From Acidimicrobiia bacterium (GTDB lineage: Bacteria; Actinomycetota; Acidimicrobiia; Acidimicrobiales; Aldehydirespiratoraceae), in assembly GCA_003231645.1 (NCBI GenBank), contig QIIW01000147.1, positions 1 through 54,062 of the forward strand: a stretch of 54,062 nt of DNA. The letters are read 5' to 3'. Position 1 is the first letter of the stretch. Each line of letters begins with the position of its first letter. Below are positions 43,146 through 52,486 of this stretch, piece after piece. Under the pieces are notes generated by a model. It made no database searches and was not told the DNA's origin. It saw nothing but the letters and a program-made list of their open reading frames with translations. The position numbers were made by a program, and so were the translations under genes.

Positions 43146-45277
43146 GGTGCCGGCGTGCCCCCGTCGCCGGCCTGCCCTGCCGAGGCACGCGATGACACCA
43201 GATTCGCGTAGAACCGGTCGAGTTCGTCCTTGGTGCGAACGCGGGGAAGGCTGTTGGTGGCCACGGCATCGAGAGTCCGGGCCACCATCGGCGCGGCGAC
43301 CGAGCCTCCGAAGCCGGCCTCCTCGAGCACCGCCACCATCACTATGTCGGGCACGTATCCGACGTTCACTCCCACGGCGGGGTCGTCGTTGGGACCGAAC
43401 GCCACGAAAAGGGCCGTATCGGCCTTACCGGTCTTTTCCGATGTGCCGGTCTTGCCGGCGACCGGCCACGAATCGAGCGGGAAGGCCACCCCGAAGTTCG
43501 GGTCGTTGAAGGCCCGCCAGGCCGTCCCTTTGGGGTTTCCACGTCGAGGCACTCCGAGAAGTCCGTCGATTATCGGCTGCCTGACGCTGTCGGGTATGGC
43601 CAGGTCACGCACCACTCGCGGCACGAACTTGCGAATGATCGCTCCGTCCGGCGAGGTGATCTTGGAGACGATGTTGGGTTGGTGGAGCCGGCCACCGTTG
43701 GCGATCGTCGCATAGGCGTTGGCCAACTGGATCGGCGTCACGAGCATGCCGCCCTGTCCGATCGACAGGTTGATCGTGTCGCCCGCGTACCATTGTGATC
43801 CGTCGCGTATCGCCGCCCCGGCCGCGAACTGCGAGTCGAAATACTTCCGGTCGGGCACCACCCCGCTGCGTTCATAGGGCAGCTGAACACCGGTGTCGCT
43901 ACCGAGTCCGAGTTCGCGGGCCGCGTGCTGGATCCCTTCGTCCTCGCCCTTGGGCAGCGGCCAGAAACCCTCCCCACCGATTCGGTAGAAGTAGGGGTCA
44001 CTCGAAACCGTGAGCGCCTCGCGTAGGTCAACCTTGCGAACACCGACGAATGGGCTGCCGAAGCTGCACGTGCTCGACTCCGCGAGACAGTTCGGGTACC
44101 TGTAGCTTCCGGCGTCGGTGTAGAGGTCCCTGACGCCGATGAGCCCGTTGGGTCCGATCACGCCCCGGCTCAACGCCGCGTACGCGGTAATCGCCTTGAA
44201 CGTCGACCCGGGCGGGTAGGCGCCCTGGATCGCCCGGTTCAGCACCGGGACGTGGTTGGCCTCCGAGGTGACCTCGTCGAACAGCTTCTTGGATATGCCG
44301 TTGACGAACTCTGCCGGGTCATAGGTCGGATACGAGGCCATGGCGAGAACGTCGCCATTGCGCGGATCGAGTGACACCGCGGCGCCGGCGGCGGCCACGA
44401 ACGGCGGCTCACCGGCGGCTGGAACCTGCTTTCGGGCCTTCCTCAATTCGTCGGCCAACTGCTTCTCGGTAAGTGACTGGAGATCGATGTCGATCGTGAG
44501 CCACACATCGTTTCCGGGAATCGGTTGCGTGCTCAGGTTCGTGCGTTCGCGCACAACCCTGCGGCGAGAGTCGAGTTCGAGCCACTTCACCCCGGGCACA
44601 CCGCGGAGTTCGTCCTCGAACGACTTCTCGACGCCGGTCTTGCCGATCTCGTCATTGGCCTGGTAGGTCTTGGCGTCAACGGCGGTGGCGTCGATTCTGG
44701 CGTTCGCCGTCTCGAGCTCCGACTCGGTGACGGGACCCACGTAGCCGAGCAGGTGAGCGGCCAGCGTGCCGTACGGATAGGTGCGGATCGTTCTTTGGAC
44801 CACGCTGACCCCGGGAAACTCGTCGGGGCGTTCCCCGAGGAACACGAGCAGCGACGGGTTGACCCCGACCGCCACCGGAATCTCGTCGAATGGCCCGTAC
44901 TGAGGGTCGTTGGTCGCCCGTTCGATCGAGGATGCCTTGGTGAGACGCCCGGACCGGCTGATGGCCTCGGCCAACCGCACGAACATCTCCGACCGGGCGC
45001 TGCCCGACAGCGACTCCTGAAGCTTCTGTCGGTCGATGGTGACGACCTGCACAATTCGATTGTCGACTATCACCCGGCCGTTGCGGTCGAGAATCCGACC
45101 TCGTGGGGCCTGTTCATAGACCGGCTGCAACACGTTGCCCAGCGCCTCGGCCTGCAGCGACTCACTCTCGAGGGCCTGCAGATACCAGAGGCGCGCGAAC
45201 AGGGCCCCGAAGAGCGTGAGCCCGACGAAGGCCAACATCCGCAATCGGAGTTGCCTGGAGTCCTCGTCCACGGTCAT
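43142..45277 (-). CDS. mrdA: Class B penicillin-binding protein 2 (MrdA)
   Basis: Protein of 711 residues. One membrane helix (about 11-31) and a pedestal domain (40-250) come first. The transpeptidase has the catalytic SxxK as STFK at 358-361 (GAYPPGSTFKAITAYAAL), SSD in TVSSDPYFYRIG as the second motif, and KTG in AGKTGTSEKTGKADTALFVAF. It crosslinks peptidoglycan with RodA during side-wall growth. The ATG at 45275-45277 has no strong Shine-Dalgarno. mreD lies 27 bases upstream. Confidence 0.96.
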   Translation of the reverse strand: MTVDEDSRQLRLRMLAFVGLTLFGALFARLWYLQALESESLQAEALGNVLQPVYEQAPRGRILDRNGRVIVDNRIVQVVTIDRQKLQESLSGSARSEMFVRLAEAISRSGRLTKASSIERATNDPQYGPFDEIPVAVGVNPSLLVFLGERPDEFPGVSVVQRTIRTYPYGTLAAHLLGYVGPVTESELETANARIDATAVDAKTYQANDEIGKTGVEKSFEDELRGVPGVKWLELDSRRRVVRERTNLSTQPIPGNDVWLTIDIDLQSLTEKQLADELRKARKQVPAAGEPPFVAAAGAAVSLDPRNGDVLAMASYPTYDPAEFVNGISKKLFDEVTSEANHVPVLNRAIQGAYPPGSTFKAITAYAALSRGVIGPNGLIGVRDLYTDAGSYRYPNCLAESSTCSFGSPFVGVRKVDLREALTVSSDPYFYRIGGEGFWPLPKGEDEGIQHAARELGLGSDTGVQLPYERSGVVPDRKYFDSQFAAGAAIRDGSQWYAGDTINLSIGQGGMLVTPIQLANAYATIANGGRLHQPNIVSKITSPDGAIIRKFVPRVVRDLAIPDSVRQPIIDGLLGVPRRGNPKGTAWRAFNDPNFGVAFPLDSWPVAGKTGTSEKTGKADTALFVAFGPNDDPAVGVNVGYVPDIVMVAVLEEAGFGGSVAAPMVARTLDAVATNSLPRVRTKDELDRFYANLVSSRASAGQAGDGGTPAP

Positions 45278-45304
45278 CCGGCTCGGCCAGACATCGACGA
45301 AGAG

Positions 45305-45829
45305 TTAACCACGGGCCATGGGAAAGCCGGCCGCGCCCGAAGACGCGCCACGCGGAGCGGCCATCGCCCACTTGACCAGGGGAGCAGCCGCGAACGACAG
45401 CACACCGTTGAAAATGCCGCTCACCACCGCCACCTTCAGCATCCGGGTGTCGATCAGACCACGCTCGCCCAGGATCTCATTGGCGAGCGCATACGACACG
45501 ACGATAGCCATTGTCGACGCCACCACCACCGCAGCGAGCTGGGCGCGTGAGTCACGGAACAGGCCCGCCTCGACGGATCCGATGGCGTAGGCCGCGACCG
45601 CGAAGATGATGGACGAGACGCCCAGATGCGTGGGCAGGTAGACGTCCCACAGGAGGCCGGCCGCGAACGCCACCGCCGGCCCACGCTGGGGGCCGCCGTA
45701 GTATCCGGCCAGGATCGCCACCAGCGCGAGCATCTCGGGCGCTACGCCGAGGATCCTGACATCGACGAACACCGTGAGCTGCAACGAGATCGCTATCACG
45801 CACACCAGCGCCACACGCAAGGAAGTCAT
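45305..45829 (-). CDS. mreD: Rod-shape-determining protein MreD
   Basis: Protein of 174 residues from the ATG at 45827-45829, overlapping the mreC stop (ATGA). Five or so membrane helices, with the MreD pattern VFVDVRILGVAPEMLALVAILAGYYGG and GLLWDVYLPTHLGVSSIIFAVAAYAIG. MreD is an inner-membrane partner of MreC/MreB and Rod complex stability. The longer upstream frame lies inside mreC and was not used. Confidence 0.93.
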   Translation of the reverse strand: MTSLRVALVCVIAISLQLTVFVDVRILGVAPEMLALVAILAGYYGGPQRGPAVAFAAGLLWDVYLPTHLGVSSIIFAVAAYAIGSVEAGLFRDSRAQLAAVVVASTMAIVVSYALANEILGERGLIDTRMLKVAVVSGIFNGVLSFAAAPLVKWAMAAPRGASSGAAGFPMARG

Positions 45830-46776
45830 GGGGTCGACCCCCCGACGGTCGATGGGCTGTTCTGCGCGGGGTCGACCTCGATCGGCACCAACGTGCTGGG
45901 CACGACGGGAAGAAGCGGTACTTCGTCGGGTGCCACGTCGATCATGACCGACACGAAGCCGAGATCGGTCACGTCGTTCGACAGGTCCACGGTCACGACC
46001 ATGGCGAGGCCGTCGGGTGTCGACACGTCGGCGACGGTGCCGATGGGGATCTCGGCCGGATACCTGCTGCCGGTGGCTGTGACCACCGCTGAGCCGATAC
46101 GCGGAAGCAGGGTGGGATCGCCCCCCTCGGGCCAACCCGGACCTTGGTCGATCACGAACTGCTTGGGCCGGCCCGCCACTCCGTGCCCCAGCCCGACCCC
46201 GCCGGTCGAGACCATTCTCACGCCGACGATCAGCGATGGATCGCTCACCAGCTCGACCGTACTGGTCGTGCGGTCGACCCTGCTCAGCCGTCCGACGAAG
46301 CCGGCGCCGGTGACCACCGCCATGTCAGGCTTCAGGCCCGAACTCGATCCCTTGTCGATGGTCACCACACCGGTGTCGAAGTTGCCCACCTCACCCCTGA
46401 GAACCGTGGCTGCCACCGTGGGGATGTCACCTCCGAAACGGATGTCGACCGCCTGCTGAAGTCGGACGAACGCGGCCCGGTCGGCCTCCACCTGGATGGA
46501 GTCGCCCCTCAACTCATCGAGTTGTCGGCGCAGGTCGGCGTTCTCGGCCTCGACGCTGTCGTAGCGAAAGACCGCGTTCCACGCGTTGCCGATCGGTGAC
46601 AGCACGGTGTCGACCAGCGACGTGACCGGCTGGATCACGTCACGCACACCGCTCTGAGCCGACTCGATCGGGCCGAAGCCACGGAAATCGAGGCTGAGAA
46701 GGGTGACGGCGGTCAGGAGTAACAACGCAAGACGGTATCTGGACCGCCCTGCGCGCCGGGCGGGCGGCATGACCAA
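45826..46776 (-). CDS. mreC: Rod-shape-determining protein MreC
   Basis: Protein of 316 residues: one N-terminal membrane helix (about 14-28), a coiled coil (75-115, ENADLRRQLDELRGD), and paired beta-barrel domains with RGEVGNFDTGVVTIDKGSSSGLKPDMAVVTGAGFVGRLSRVDRTTSTVELVSDPS, typical of MreC. The tail is Pro/Ser/Thr-rich. It links MreB filaments to PBP2/RodA. It is six bases after mreB in the operon. Confidence 0.95.
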   Translation of the reverse strand: MVMPPARRAGRSRYRLALLLLTAVTLLSLDFRGFGPIESAQSGVRDVIQPVTSLVDTVLSPIGNAWNAVFRYDSVEAENADLRRQLDELRGDSIQVEADRAAFVRLQQAVDIRFGGDIPTVAATVLRGEVGNFDTGVVTIDKGSSSGLKPDMAVVTGAGFVGRLSRVDRTTSTVELVSDPSLIVGVRMVSTGGVGLGHGVAGRPKQFVIDQGPGWPEGGDPTLLPRIGSAVVTATGSRYPAEIPIGTVADVSTPDGLAMVVTVDLSNDVTDLGFVSVMIDVAPDEVPLLPVVPSTLVPIEVDPAQNSPSTVGGSTP

Positions 46777-46782
46777 ACCGGA

Positions 46783-47832
46783 CTAGAGCTCACCCGAGCT
46801 CAGAATCACGTCTCGTAGCGCCTCGAACTCCTCGAGGACCTGGCCGGCACCGATGGCAACCGCGTTGAGTGGATCGGCGGCAATGTGGATCGGCATGCCG
46901 GTCTCCTCGGCCAGCCGCTGGTCCATGCCTTTGAGAAGTGCCCCGCCACCGGCGATGGTGATACCACGCTCCATGATGTCGGCGGCCAGCTCGGGTGGGG
47001 TCTGATCAAGCGTCGACTTGACCGCATCACAGATTGCCGACACCGGCTCCTCGATCGCTTCACGTATTTCGGGTGTGCTTATGAGCACGGTGCGGGGAAG
47101 GCCGGTGACGAGATCTCGTCCGCGGATTTCGGCGCGCATCTCCTGGTCCAGCGGGCAGGCCGAGCCGAGTTGCATCTTGATCTCCTCGGCGGTGCGCTCC
47201 CCGAGGGCGAGACTGAATTCCTTCTTGACATACTGGATGATCGAGTCGTCGAGTTCATCGCCGCCAACCCGGGCTGATTGGCTGGCCACGACACCACCGA
47301 GTGAGATGACCGCCACCTCGGTCGTGCCACCACCGATGTCGACGATCATGTTGCCGGCCGGTTCCTGGATCTGGAGGCCGGCACCGATCGCCGCGGCCAT
47401 CGGTTCTTCGATTATGTAGGCGGGTTTGCGAGCACCGGCGAACTCGGCCGCCTCCTGCACCGCCCGCTGCTCGACCCCGGTGATTCCGGACGGAACGGCG
47501 ATGACCATGCGGGGCTTGGCCCACTTCCTTTGATGCACCCGCTGGATGAAGTGACGCATCATCTTCTCGCAGATCTCGAAGTCGGCGATGACGCCGTCCT
47601 TGAGCGGCCGTATGGCCTGGATGTTGGACGGCGTGCGTCCGATCATCCGCTTCGCGTCGGAACCGACGGCAAGCGCCTTACCGGTGGTGGTGTTGATGGC
47701 GACCACCGACGGCTCGTTGAGAACAATGCCCTCGCCGCGCACGTAGACCAAGGTGTTGGCGGTGCCGAGGTCGACAGCCATGTCGCGCCCGACCACGGCT
47801 CCGAAACTGCTCAGAAGTGATTCTGCAAACAT
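46783..47832 (-). CDS. mreB: Rod-shape-determining protein MreB
   Basis: Protein of 349 residues of the actin/Hsp70 fold, from the ATG at 47830-47832. Conserved: [63 protein letters not shown] and [29 protein letters not shown]. It polymerises under the membrane and directs side-wall synthesis. Its presence, with MreCD, RodA and PBP2, means a rod-shaped cell growing laterally, unlike mycobacteria, which lack mreB. Upstream GTG codons extend the frame but add no family sequence. No strong Shine-Dalgarno is seen. Confidence 0.97.
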   Translation of the reverse strand: MFAESLLSSFGAVVGRDMAVDLGTANTLVYVRGEGIVLNEPSVVAINTTTGKALAVGSDAKRMIGRTPSNIQAIRPLKDGVIADFEICEKMMRHFIQRVHQRKWAKPRMVIAVPSGITGVEQRAVQEAAEFAGARKPAYIIEEPMAAAIGAGLQIQEPAGNMIVDIGGGTTEVAVISLGGVVASQSARVGGDELDDSIIQYVKKEFSLALGERTAEEIKMQLGSACPLDQEMRAEIRGRDLVTGLPRTVLISTPEIREAIEEPVSAICDAVKSTLDQTPPELAADIMERGITIAGGGALLKGMDQRLAEETGMPIHIAADPLNAVAIGAGQVLEEFEALRDVILSSGEL

Positions 47833-48027
47833 GATCGAGGGCCTCGCAGCCGGGAGTGGGAGCCAAGGAGGCGTAGACACGGCGGACCATTGGCCCGTCT
47901 CCGAAACACCTGCCGCAGGGAGTCTAGGCGCGTACGGTCACCGGATTGCAACACATGGACGACGTGGGGCGATACGGCCGGGTCGTGCCGGCCACGACTC
48001 CGGGCGGTGTTCCTGATCGGGTCGGTC

Positions 48028-48447
48028 TCAGCCCTCGGCTGGGGTGCCGGGGAAGAAGATCCCGATCTCGCGGGCAGCCGACTCGAACGAGTCGGAGCCG
48101 TGAACGAGGTTTTCGGTGAACAGCGTACCGAGATCGCCGCGAATCGTGCCCGGAGCGGCTTCGAGTGGATTGGTCGCCCCCATCATCTGGCGCACGACCC
48201 TCCATGTGTCGGCCGGACCCTCGACCACACAGACCATGGCAGGGCCACGCCCCATGAACTCGACGAGGCTGTCGTAGAAGCCCTTGCCGACGTGCTCGGC
48301 GTAGTGCCTTTCGAGCGTGACGGAGTCGAGGGTACGCAGGTCGGCACGCACCAGTTTCAGGCCCTTGGTCTCGAGTCGCCCGATGATCTCTCCGACGAGT
48401 CGTCGTTCTACCGAATCGGGCTTGCAGATGACGAGCGTTCTGTCCAT
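48028..48447 (-). CDS. ndk: Nucleoside diphosphate kinase
   Basis: Protein of 139 residues. It opens with DRTLVICKPDSVERRLVGEIIGRLETKGLKLV and has the active-site histidine in ENLVHGSDSFESA (NxxHGSDS). It equilibrates nucleoside triphosphates by a phosphohistidine intermediate. Located between the pilin gene and mreB; in mycobacteria ndk lies near folC and rne, consistent with this order. TAACCT seven bases before the ATG suggests a leaderless transcript. Confidence 0.97.
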   Translation of the reverse strand: MDRTLVICKPDSVERRLVGEIIGRLETKGLKLVRADLRTLDSVTLERHYAEHVGKGFYDSLVEFMGRGPAMVCVVEGPADTWRVVRQMMGATNPLEAAPGTIRGDLGTLFTENLVHGSDSFESAAREIGIFFPGTPAEG

Positions 48448-48454
48448 CGCGCCG

Positions 48455-48460
48455 AGGTTA
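48455..48460 (-). promoter_or_regulatory. Putative -10 box for ndk
   Basis: TAACCT on the minus strand with a seven-base spacer to the ndk ATG, in the 33-base gap after the pilin gene. Confidence 0.45.
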
Positions 48461-48480
48461 CCGGCTGCTCCGCCTGGTGC

Positions 48481-49206
48481 TCACGGCTCGTAGAGAGTGT
48501 AGGTGGAACCACCTGGGTCATAGGTCGTGCCACTCTTGGTCACGGAGAGAATCTTGACCGTGACGTTGAAGTCATCTTCGCTGAGCCAGCGCCAGGCGAA
48601 GGCAACCCTTCCCCAGGAATTGGTCGATCCCGTGGCGGTCCCGATCGCGCCATCGGCAAGTGTGAACCGAACCTTGATATTCGCGTTGGCGAGGGGGTCT
48701 CCGGAGCTGTCCTTCAGCTTGAACTTGATCTTCGCGTGGTAGTAGCCCTTCCACTTGTAGCTCTTGTCCTTGGCCGTGACCGTCAGTGACTCTCCTCCGG
48801 AGGGCGCCGCCGTGGTCGTCGGTGGAGCCGCAGTGGTCGTGGTGGTCGGGGCCGCAGTCGTGGTCGTCGTCGGGGCCGCAGTCGTGGTCGTCGTCGGGGC
48901 CGCAGTCGTGGTCGTGGTCGAGGTCGTGGTGGGAGCGGCAGTTGTAGTTGTGGTGGTCGAGGTGGTCGTGGTGGTGGCCATACCGCCGGCCGACGTCGTC
49001 GTGGTCACATCGAAGACCGCCAGGTCGGGTTGACCGATGTCGTCGGCCGTCGTCTTGTAGTTGCTGCCGATCGACGTGTCGAGGGCGCCCATGCTCGACA
49101 GCGAGCCGACTACGACCGCGCCGATGATGAGCGCGTATTCGATGATGGTGACCCCGCGGTCACCCGAATTCAGACTGCGGCGAGCCAGCCTCGCGATGAA
49201 TCTCAC
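48481..49206 (-). CDS. Flp-type prepilin fused to a Thr-rich stalk and a beta-sandwich-like domain
   Basis: Protein of 241 residues. Residues 1-35 form a class III prepilin leader: basic start, DRG-VTIIEYALIIGAVVVG, with glycine 18 as the predicted cleavage site and Glu-Tyr at +5/+6 (E23, Y24), as in Flp pilins. A linker (68-135) is almost only Thr, Ala and Pro, in TTTTTAAP units. Residues ~139-241 form a compact Gly/Lys-rich domain with LTVTAKDKSYKWKGYYHAKIKFKLKD, ANANIKVRFTLADG and GRVAFAWRW, resembling a bacterial Ig-like or invasin-type fold; no cysteines are present in it. Typical Flp pilins end after ~60 residues, so this is an unusual, decorated pilin. GTG start at 49206. Confidence 0.85.
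   Translation of the reverse strand: MRFIARLARRSLNSGDRGVTIIEYALIIGAVVVGSLSSMGALDTSIGSNYKTTADDIGQPDLAVFDVTTTTSAGGMATTTTTSTTTTTTAAPTTTSTTTTTAAPTTTTTAAPTTTTTAAPTTTTTAAPPTTTAAPSGGESLTVTAKDKSYKWKGYYHAKIKFKLKDSSGDPLANANIKVRFTLADGAIGTATGSTNSWGRVAFAWRWLSEDDFNVTVKILSVTKSGTTYDPGGSTYTLYEP
48802..49005 (-). repeat. Low-complexity Thr/Ala/Pro-coding tract with 24-base tandem units
   Basis: The minus strand encodes the TTTTTAAP stalk. Within it, identical 24-base units lie at 48851-48874 and 48875-48898 with a third partial unit after them; flanking units are less exact. The tract can expand or shrink in frame by whole units. It is a coding repeat, not an array with spacers. Confidence 0.9.
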
Positions 49207-49255
49207 CCCATGGTCATCGGCATGACGAACGTTGTTGGTTCATGGGTCGATCGGC

Positions 49256-50551
49256 TCAATTGGTGGTGAGGTGAGTCCTCGCCTCACCCACAACCGTGTG
49301 TGAGCCGACGACCAGCACCATCATTTCCGGACCGGCCAGAGCCAGTGCACGATCGACCGCCTCGTCGACGTTGACCACAACCTCCACCGCCGCTCCGGCC
49401 GACCGAGCGGCCTCGGCGATCTCGTGAGCCGGCAGGCCACGCCGAGAACGAGCCGAACAAGCAATGACGAGGTCGGCGTCGGCGACGGCGAGCGCCTCAC
49501 ACACCGCCCGAGGATCGCGTCCGTCGAGCAATCCGACGACGATGATCCTGCGGCTGTCGCCGAACGTCTCATCGACCGCCTCGGCCAACGACTCGGCGCC
49601 CGCCGGGTTGTGAGCGACATCGAGAACCACCAGCGGGGAGCGGCCGACTATCTCCATGCGGCCGGGTGCCGCCACCGACTCGAAGGCCTCACTCACGACA
49701 TCATCGGGCAGCAGGTCGTCGAAGAACTCCTCGACCGCGGTGACGGCGAGAACGGCGTTCTCGCTCTGGTGGCGACCGTGCAGGGCGAGGAACACCTCCG
49801 CGTATCGCCCCCTCGATGTCCACAGGTCGACCATCCGACCCCCGACCGCGAGGTCACTGTCGATCACGTCGAAGTCGATCCCGCGCTCCAGAATGGATGC
49901 GGGGCCCTCATCCTTGAAAACCACCGCGACGTCCGGGTCGGTCTCTCCGAGAACGAGAACCGAGCCCGGCTCGATGATTCCCGCCTTTTCCTGGGCTATG
50001 GCCCGACGCCAGTCTCCGAGTCCGTCGGTGTGGTCGAGTTCGACGTTGGTGACGACCGCGATCTTCCCATGGGCCACGTTCGTGGCATCGAATCGACCCA
50101 ACATCCCCACCTCGAGCACCGCCACGTCGACCGCCTCGTTGGCGAACCCGGCGAAGGCCGCGGCCGTCATCGTCTCGAACCAGGTGAGGTGGGTTCCCTC
50201 CGTCGATTCGGCCGCTGCTGCCACCCCGGTGATCGCCGCCGCGAGATCCTCGTCGGATATCGACTCGCCACCAACCCGGATTCGTTCGTTGATGGACTGG
50301 AGATGAGGACTCGTGTAGGTGCCGACCCGCAGACCCATGGCGCCGAGCAGTGACCCGATCATGGCGACGGTGGACCCCTTGCCGTTGGTGCCGGTGACGT
50401 GAATGACCGGAAACGAATCCTGGGGATCGGCGAGTAAGGCCATCACCGAACGCATGTTGTCGAGAGAAAGACCCTCGATTCGGCCGGCCCGCGGTATCAC
50501 CTCGTAGTTGGTGAGGGCGTGGAGATGGTCGAGGGCCTCGCGATGATCCAC
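49256..50551 (-). CDS. folC: Bifunctional folylpolyglutamate/dihydrofolate synthase FolC
   Basis: Protein of 431 residues. The ATP-binding loop is HVTGTNGKGSTVAM (51-64, P-loop 53-61), followed by TSPHLQSINERIRVGG, the Mur-ligase-like segment TNVELDHTDGLGDW and VVLDVAHNPAGAESLAEAVDETFG in the C-terminal domain. It adds glutamate to folates and, in many bacteria, to dihydropteroate. GTG start without a clear ribosome-binding site, 19 bases after the clpX stop. In mycobacteria valS sits between clpX and folC; it is absent here. Confidence 0.96.
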   Translation of the reverse strand: MDHREALDHLHALTNYEVIPRAGRIEGLSLDNMRSVMALLADPQDSFPVIHVTGTNGKGSTVAMIGSLLGAMGLRVGTYTSPHLQSINERIRVGGESISDEDLAAAITGVAAAAESTEGTHLTWFETMTAAAFAGFANEAVDVAVLEVGMLGRFDATNVAHGKIAVVTNVELDHTDGLGDWRRAIAQEKAGIIEPGSVLVLGETDPDVAVVFKDEGPASILERGIDFDVIDSDLAVGGRMVDLWTSRGRYAEVFLALHGRHQSENAVLAVTAVEEFFDDLLPDDVVSEAFESVAAPGRMEIVGRSPLVVLDVAHNPAGAESLAEAVDETFGDSRRIIVVGLLDGRDPRAVCEALAVADADLVIACSARSRRGLPAHEIAEAARSAGAAVEVVVNVDEAVDRALALAGPEMMVLVVGSHTVVGEARTHLTTN

Positions 50552-50570
50552 TGGTTGGAACCCAAGGTTG

Positions 50571-51830
50571 TCAGCTGGCGCGACGCTCGTCGACGTCGTC
50601 GCGGGCGATCAGCTCGGGCCTGACACCTTCGAGCACCGAATCGGCGTCAACCCTTACCTTGGCCAGGTCGTCGCGGCCTGGCATCTCGAACATCACGTCG
50701 AGCAGGACCGATTCGATGATGGCACGCAGGCCGCGGGCGCCAGTGGCCCGTTTGATGGCCAGGTCGGCGATGGCATGAAGCGCCTCTTGGGTGAACTCGA
50801 GTTCGATGTCCTCGAAATCGAACATCTTGGCGTATTGCTTGACCAGGGCATTGCGAGGCGCAGTGAGAATCTCGACCAGAGCGTCGTGCCCGAGGCTGCT
50901 GACGGCACCCACCACGGGAAGCCGACCCACGAACTCGGGGATCAGACCGAATCGGGTCAGGTCCTCGGGTAGCACCTCGCTGAAGATCGCGCCGAGATCC
51001 TTGTCCTCCGGCTTGCGGATGTCGGCTCCGAAACCGACGCCGCGGCTCCCCACCCGGTCCTCCACGATCTTCTCGATACCGGCGAATGCTCCCCCGCAAA
51101 TGAAGAGGACGTTGGTGGTGTCGATCTGGATGAACTCCTGGTGGGGGTGCTTGCGTCCGCCCTGCGGTGGCACCGCTGCCGTGGTGCCCTCGAGGATCTT
51201 CAGGAGTGCCTGCTGCACTCCCTCACCGGAGACGTCGCGTGTGATCGACGGGTTTTCGCTCTTGCGCGCGACCTTGTCGATCTCGTCGATGTAGATGATG
51301 CCCGTCTCGGCCTTGGCGATGTCGTAGTCGGCGGACTGGATCAGCTTCAGGAGAATGTTCTCCACGTCCTCTCCGACGTAGCCCGCCTCGGTGAGGGCCG
51401 TGGCGTCGGCTATGGCGAACGGCACGTTGAGCATCCGGGCCAACGTCTGGGCCATGAGCGTCTTGCCGCAGCCGGTCGGACCGATCAACAAGATGTTCGA
51501 CTTGGACAGTTCGACGTCGCCATCGATGGTGGTGCCGAGCTGAACCCGCTTGTAGTGGTTGTAGACGGCGACGGACAGGATCCGCTTGGCGTTGTCCTGG
51601 CCGACTATGTAGTCGTCGAGGAACTCGTAGATCTCACGGGGGGCCGGCAAGTCGCCGAGGGTCGGCTCGGTTGTGTCGGCCAGCTCCTCTTCGATGATCT
51701 CGTTGCAGAGATCGATGCACTCGTCGCAGATGTAGACCCCGGGGCCCGCGATCAACTTCTTGACCTGCTTTTGCGACTTGCCGCAGAACGAGCACTTCAG
51801 AAGCTCTCCACCTTCGCCGAACTTGGCCAC
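50571..51830 (-). CDS. clpX: ATP-dependent Clp protease ATP-binding subunit ClpX
   Basis: Protein of 419 residues. The zinc-binding domain has CSFC (C13, C16) and CDEC (C35, C38). The AAA+ domain has Walker A GPTGCGKT at 117-124 and Walker [10 protein letters not shown], and the GFGADI ClpP-contact loop. It unfolds tagged substrates for ClpP. The GTG start has a strong AGGAGG upstream, in the gap after clpP, consistent with it being an internal operon gene rather than leaderless. Confidence 0.98.
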   Translation of the reverse strand: MAKFGEGGELLKCSFCGKSQKQVKKLIAGPGVYICDECIDLCNEIIEEELADTTEPTLGDLPAPREIYEFLDDYIVGQDNAKRILSVAVYNHYKRVQLGTTIDGDVELSKSNILLIGPTGCGKTLMAQTLARMLNVPFAIADATALTEAGYVGEDVENILLKLIQSADYDIAKAETGIIYIDEIDKVARKSENPSITRDVSGEGVQQALLKILEGTTAAVPPQGGRKHPHQEFIQIDTTNVLFICGGAFAGIEKIVEDRVGSRGVGFGADIRKPEDKDLGAIFSEVLPEDLTRFGLIPEFVGRLPVVGAVSSLGHDALVEILTAPRNALVKQYAKMFDFEDIELEFTQEALHAIADLAIKRATGARGLRAIIESVLLDVMFEMPGRDDLAKVRVDADSVLEGVRPELIARDDVDERRAS

Positions 51831-51847
51831 CCGGTGTCCCCCTCCTG

Positions 51848-52486
51848 CTAGCCGATTGCTTTGATCGGGCCGCTGTTGTCAACCAGACTACGGCCTTCGA
51901 TCACCTCATCGATGATGCCGTACTCCTTGGCCTCTGCCGCGGTCATGACGAAGTCGCGATCCGTGTCGGCGGCGAGTTTCTCGACCGTCTGCCCCGTGTG
52001 GAGAGCCAGGACCTCTTCGAGAGAGGTCTTGAGGCGCGAGATCTCGGCCGCGATCAACTCGATGTCGCTGGCCTGGCCCTGAGCCCCCGCGTAGGGCTGA
52101 TGGATGAGGATGCGGGCGTGGGGCAGGGCCAGTCGCTTGCCGGGGGTGCCGGCGGCGAGCAGGACCGCGGCCGCCGATGCCGCCTGCCCGAAGCAGATGG
52201 TCGTGATATCGGGCTTGACGTAGGACATCGTGTCGTAGATGGCAAACAGAGAGTTGATGTCGCCACCGGGACTGTTGATGTAGAGGTTGATGTCCTTGTC
52301 GGGGTTTTCCGACTCGAGGTGGAGCAACTGGGCGCAGATCAGGTTGGCGATCGTGTCGTCGATCGGTGTGCCGATGAAGATGATGTTTTCCTTCAGCAAC
52401 CGGCTGTAGAGATCGTACGCGCGCTCCCCACGGTTGGTCTGCTCGACGACCGTCGGGACCAGATAGTTGCGGGGGTTGATGTCCAT
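51848..52486 (-). CDS. clpP: ATP-dependent Clp protease proteolytic subunit ClpP
   Basis: Protein of 212 residues. Catalytic triad: serine 104 in [12 protein letters not shown], histidine 129 in ARILIHQP and aspartate 178 in TDRDFVM; the SPGGDINS oxyanion loop is intact. The ATG follows the tig stop codon directly (TAGATG). Actinobacteria such as mycobacteria often carry two adjacent clpP genes here; this locus has one. Confidence 0.98.
   Translation of the reverse strand: MDINPRNYLVPTVVEQTNRGERAYDLYSRLLKENIIFIGTPIDDTIANLICAQLLHLESENPDKDINLYINSPGGDINSLFAIYDTMSYVKPDITTICFGQAASAAAVLLAAGTPGKRLALPHARILIHQPYAGAQGQASDIELIAAEISRLKTSLEEVLALHTGQTVEKLAADTDRDFVMTAAEAKEYGIIDEVIEGRSLVDNSGPIKAIG

Noticed and set aside
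48802..49005. Tandem repeats considered as a CRISPR array
   Set aside because: The units are contiguous without spacers and encode the Thr/Pro stalk in frame.
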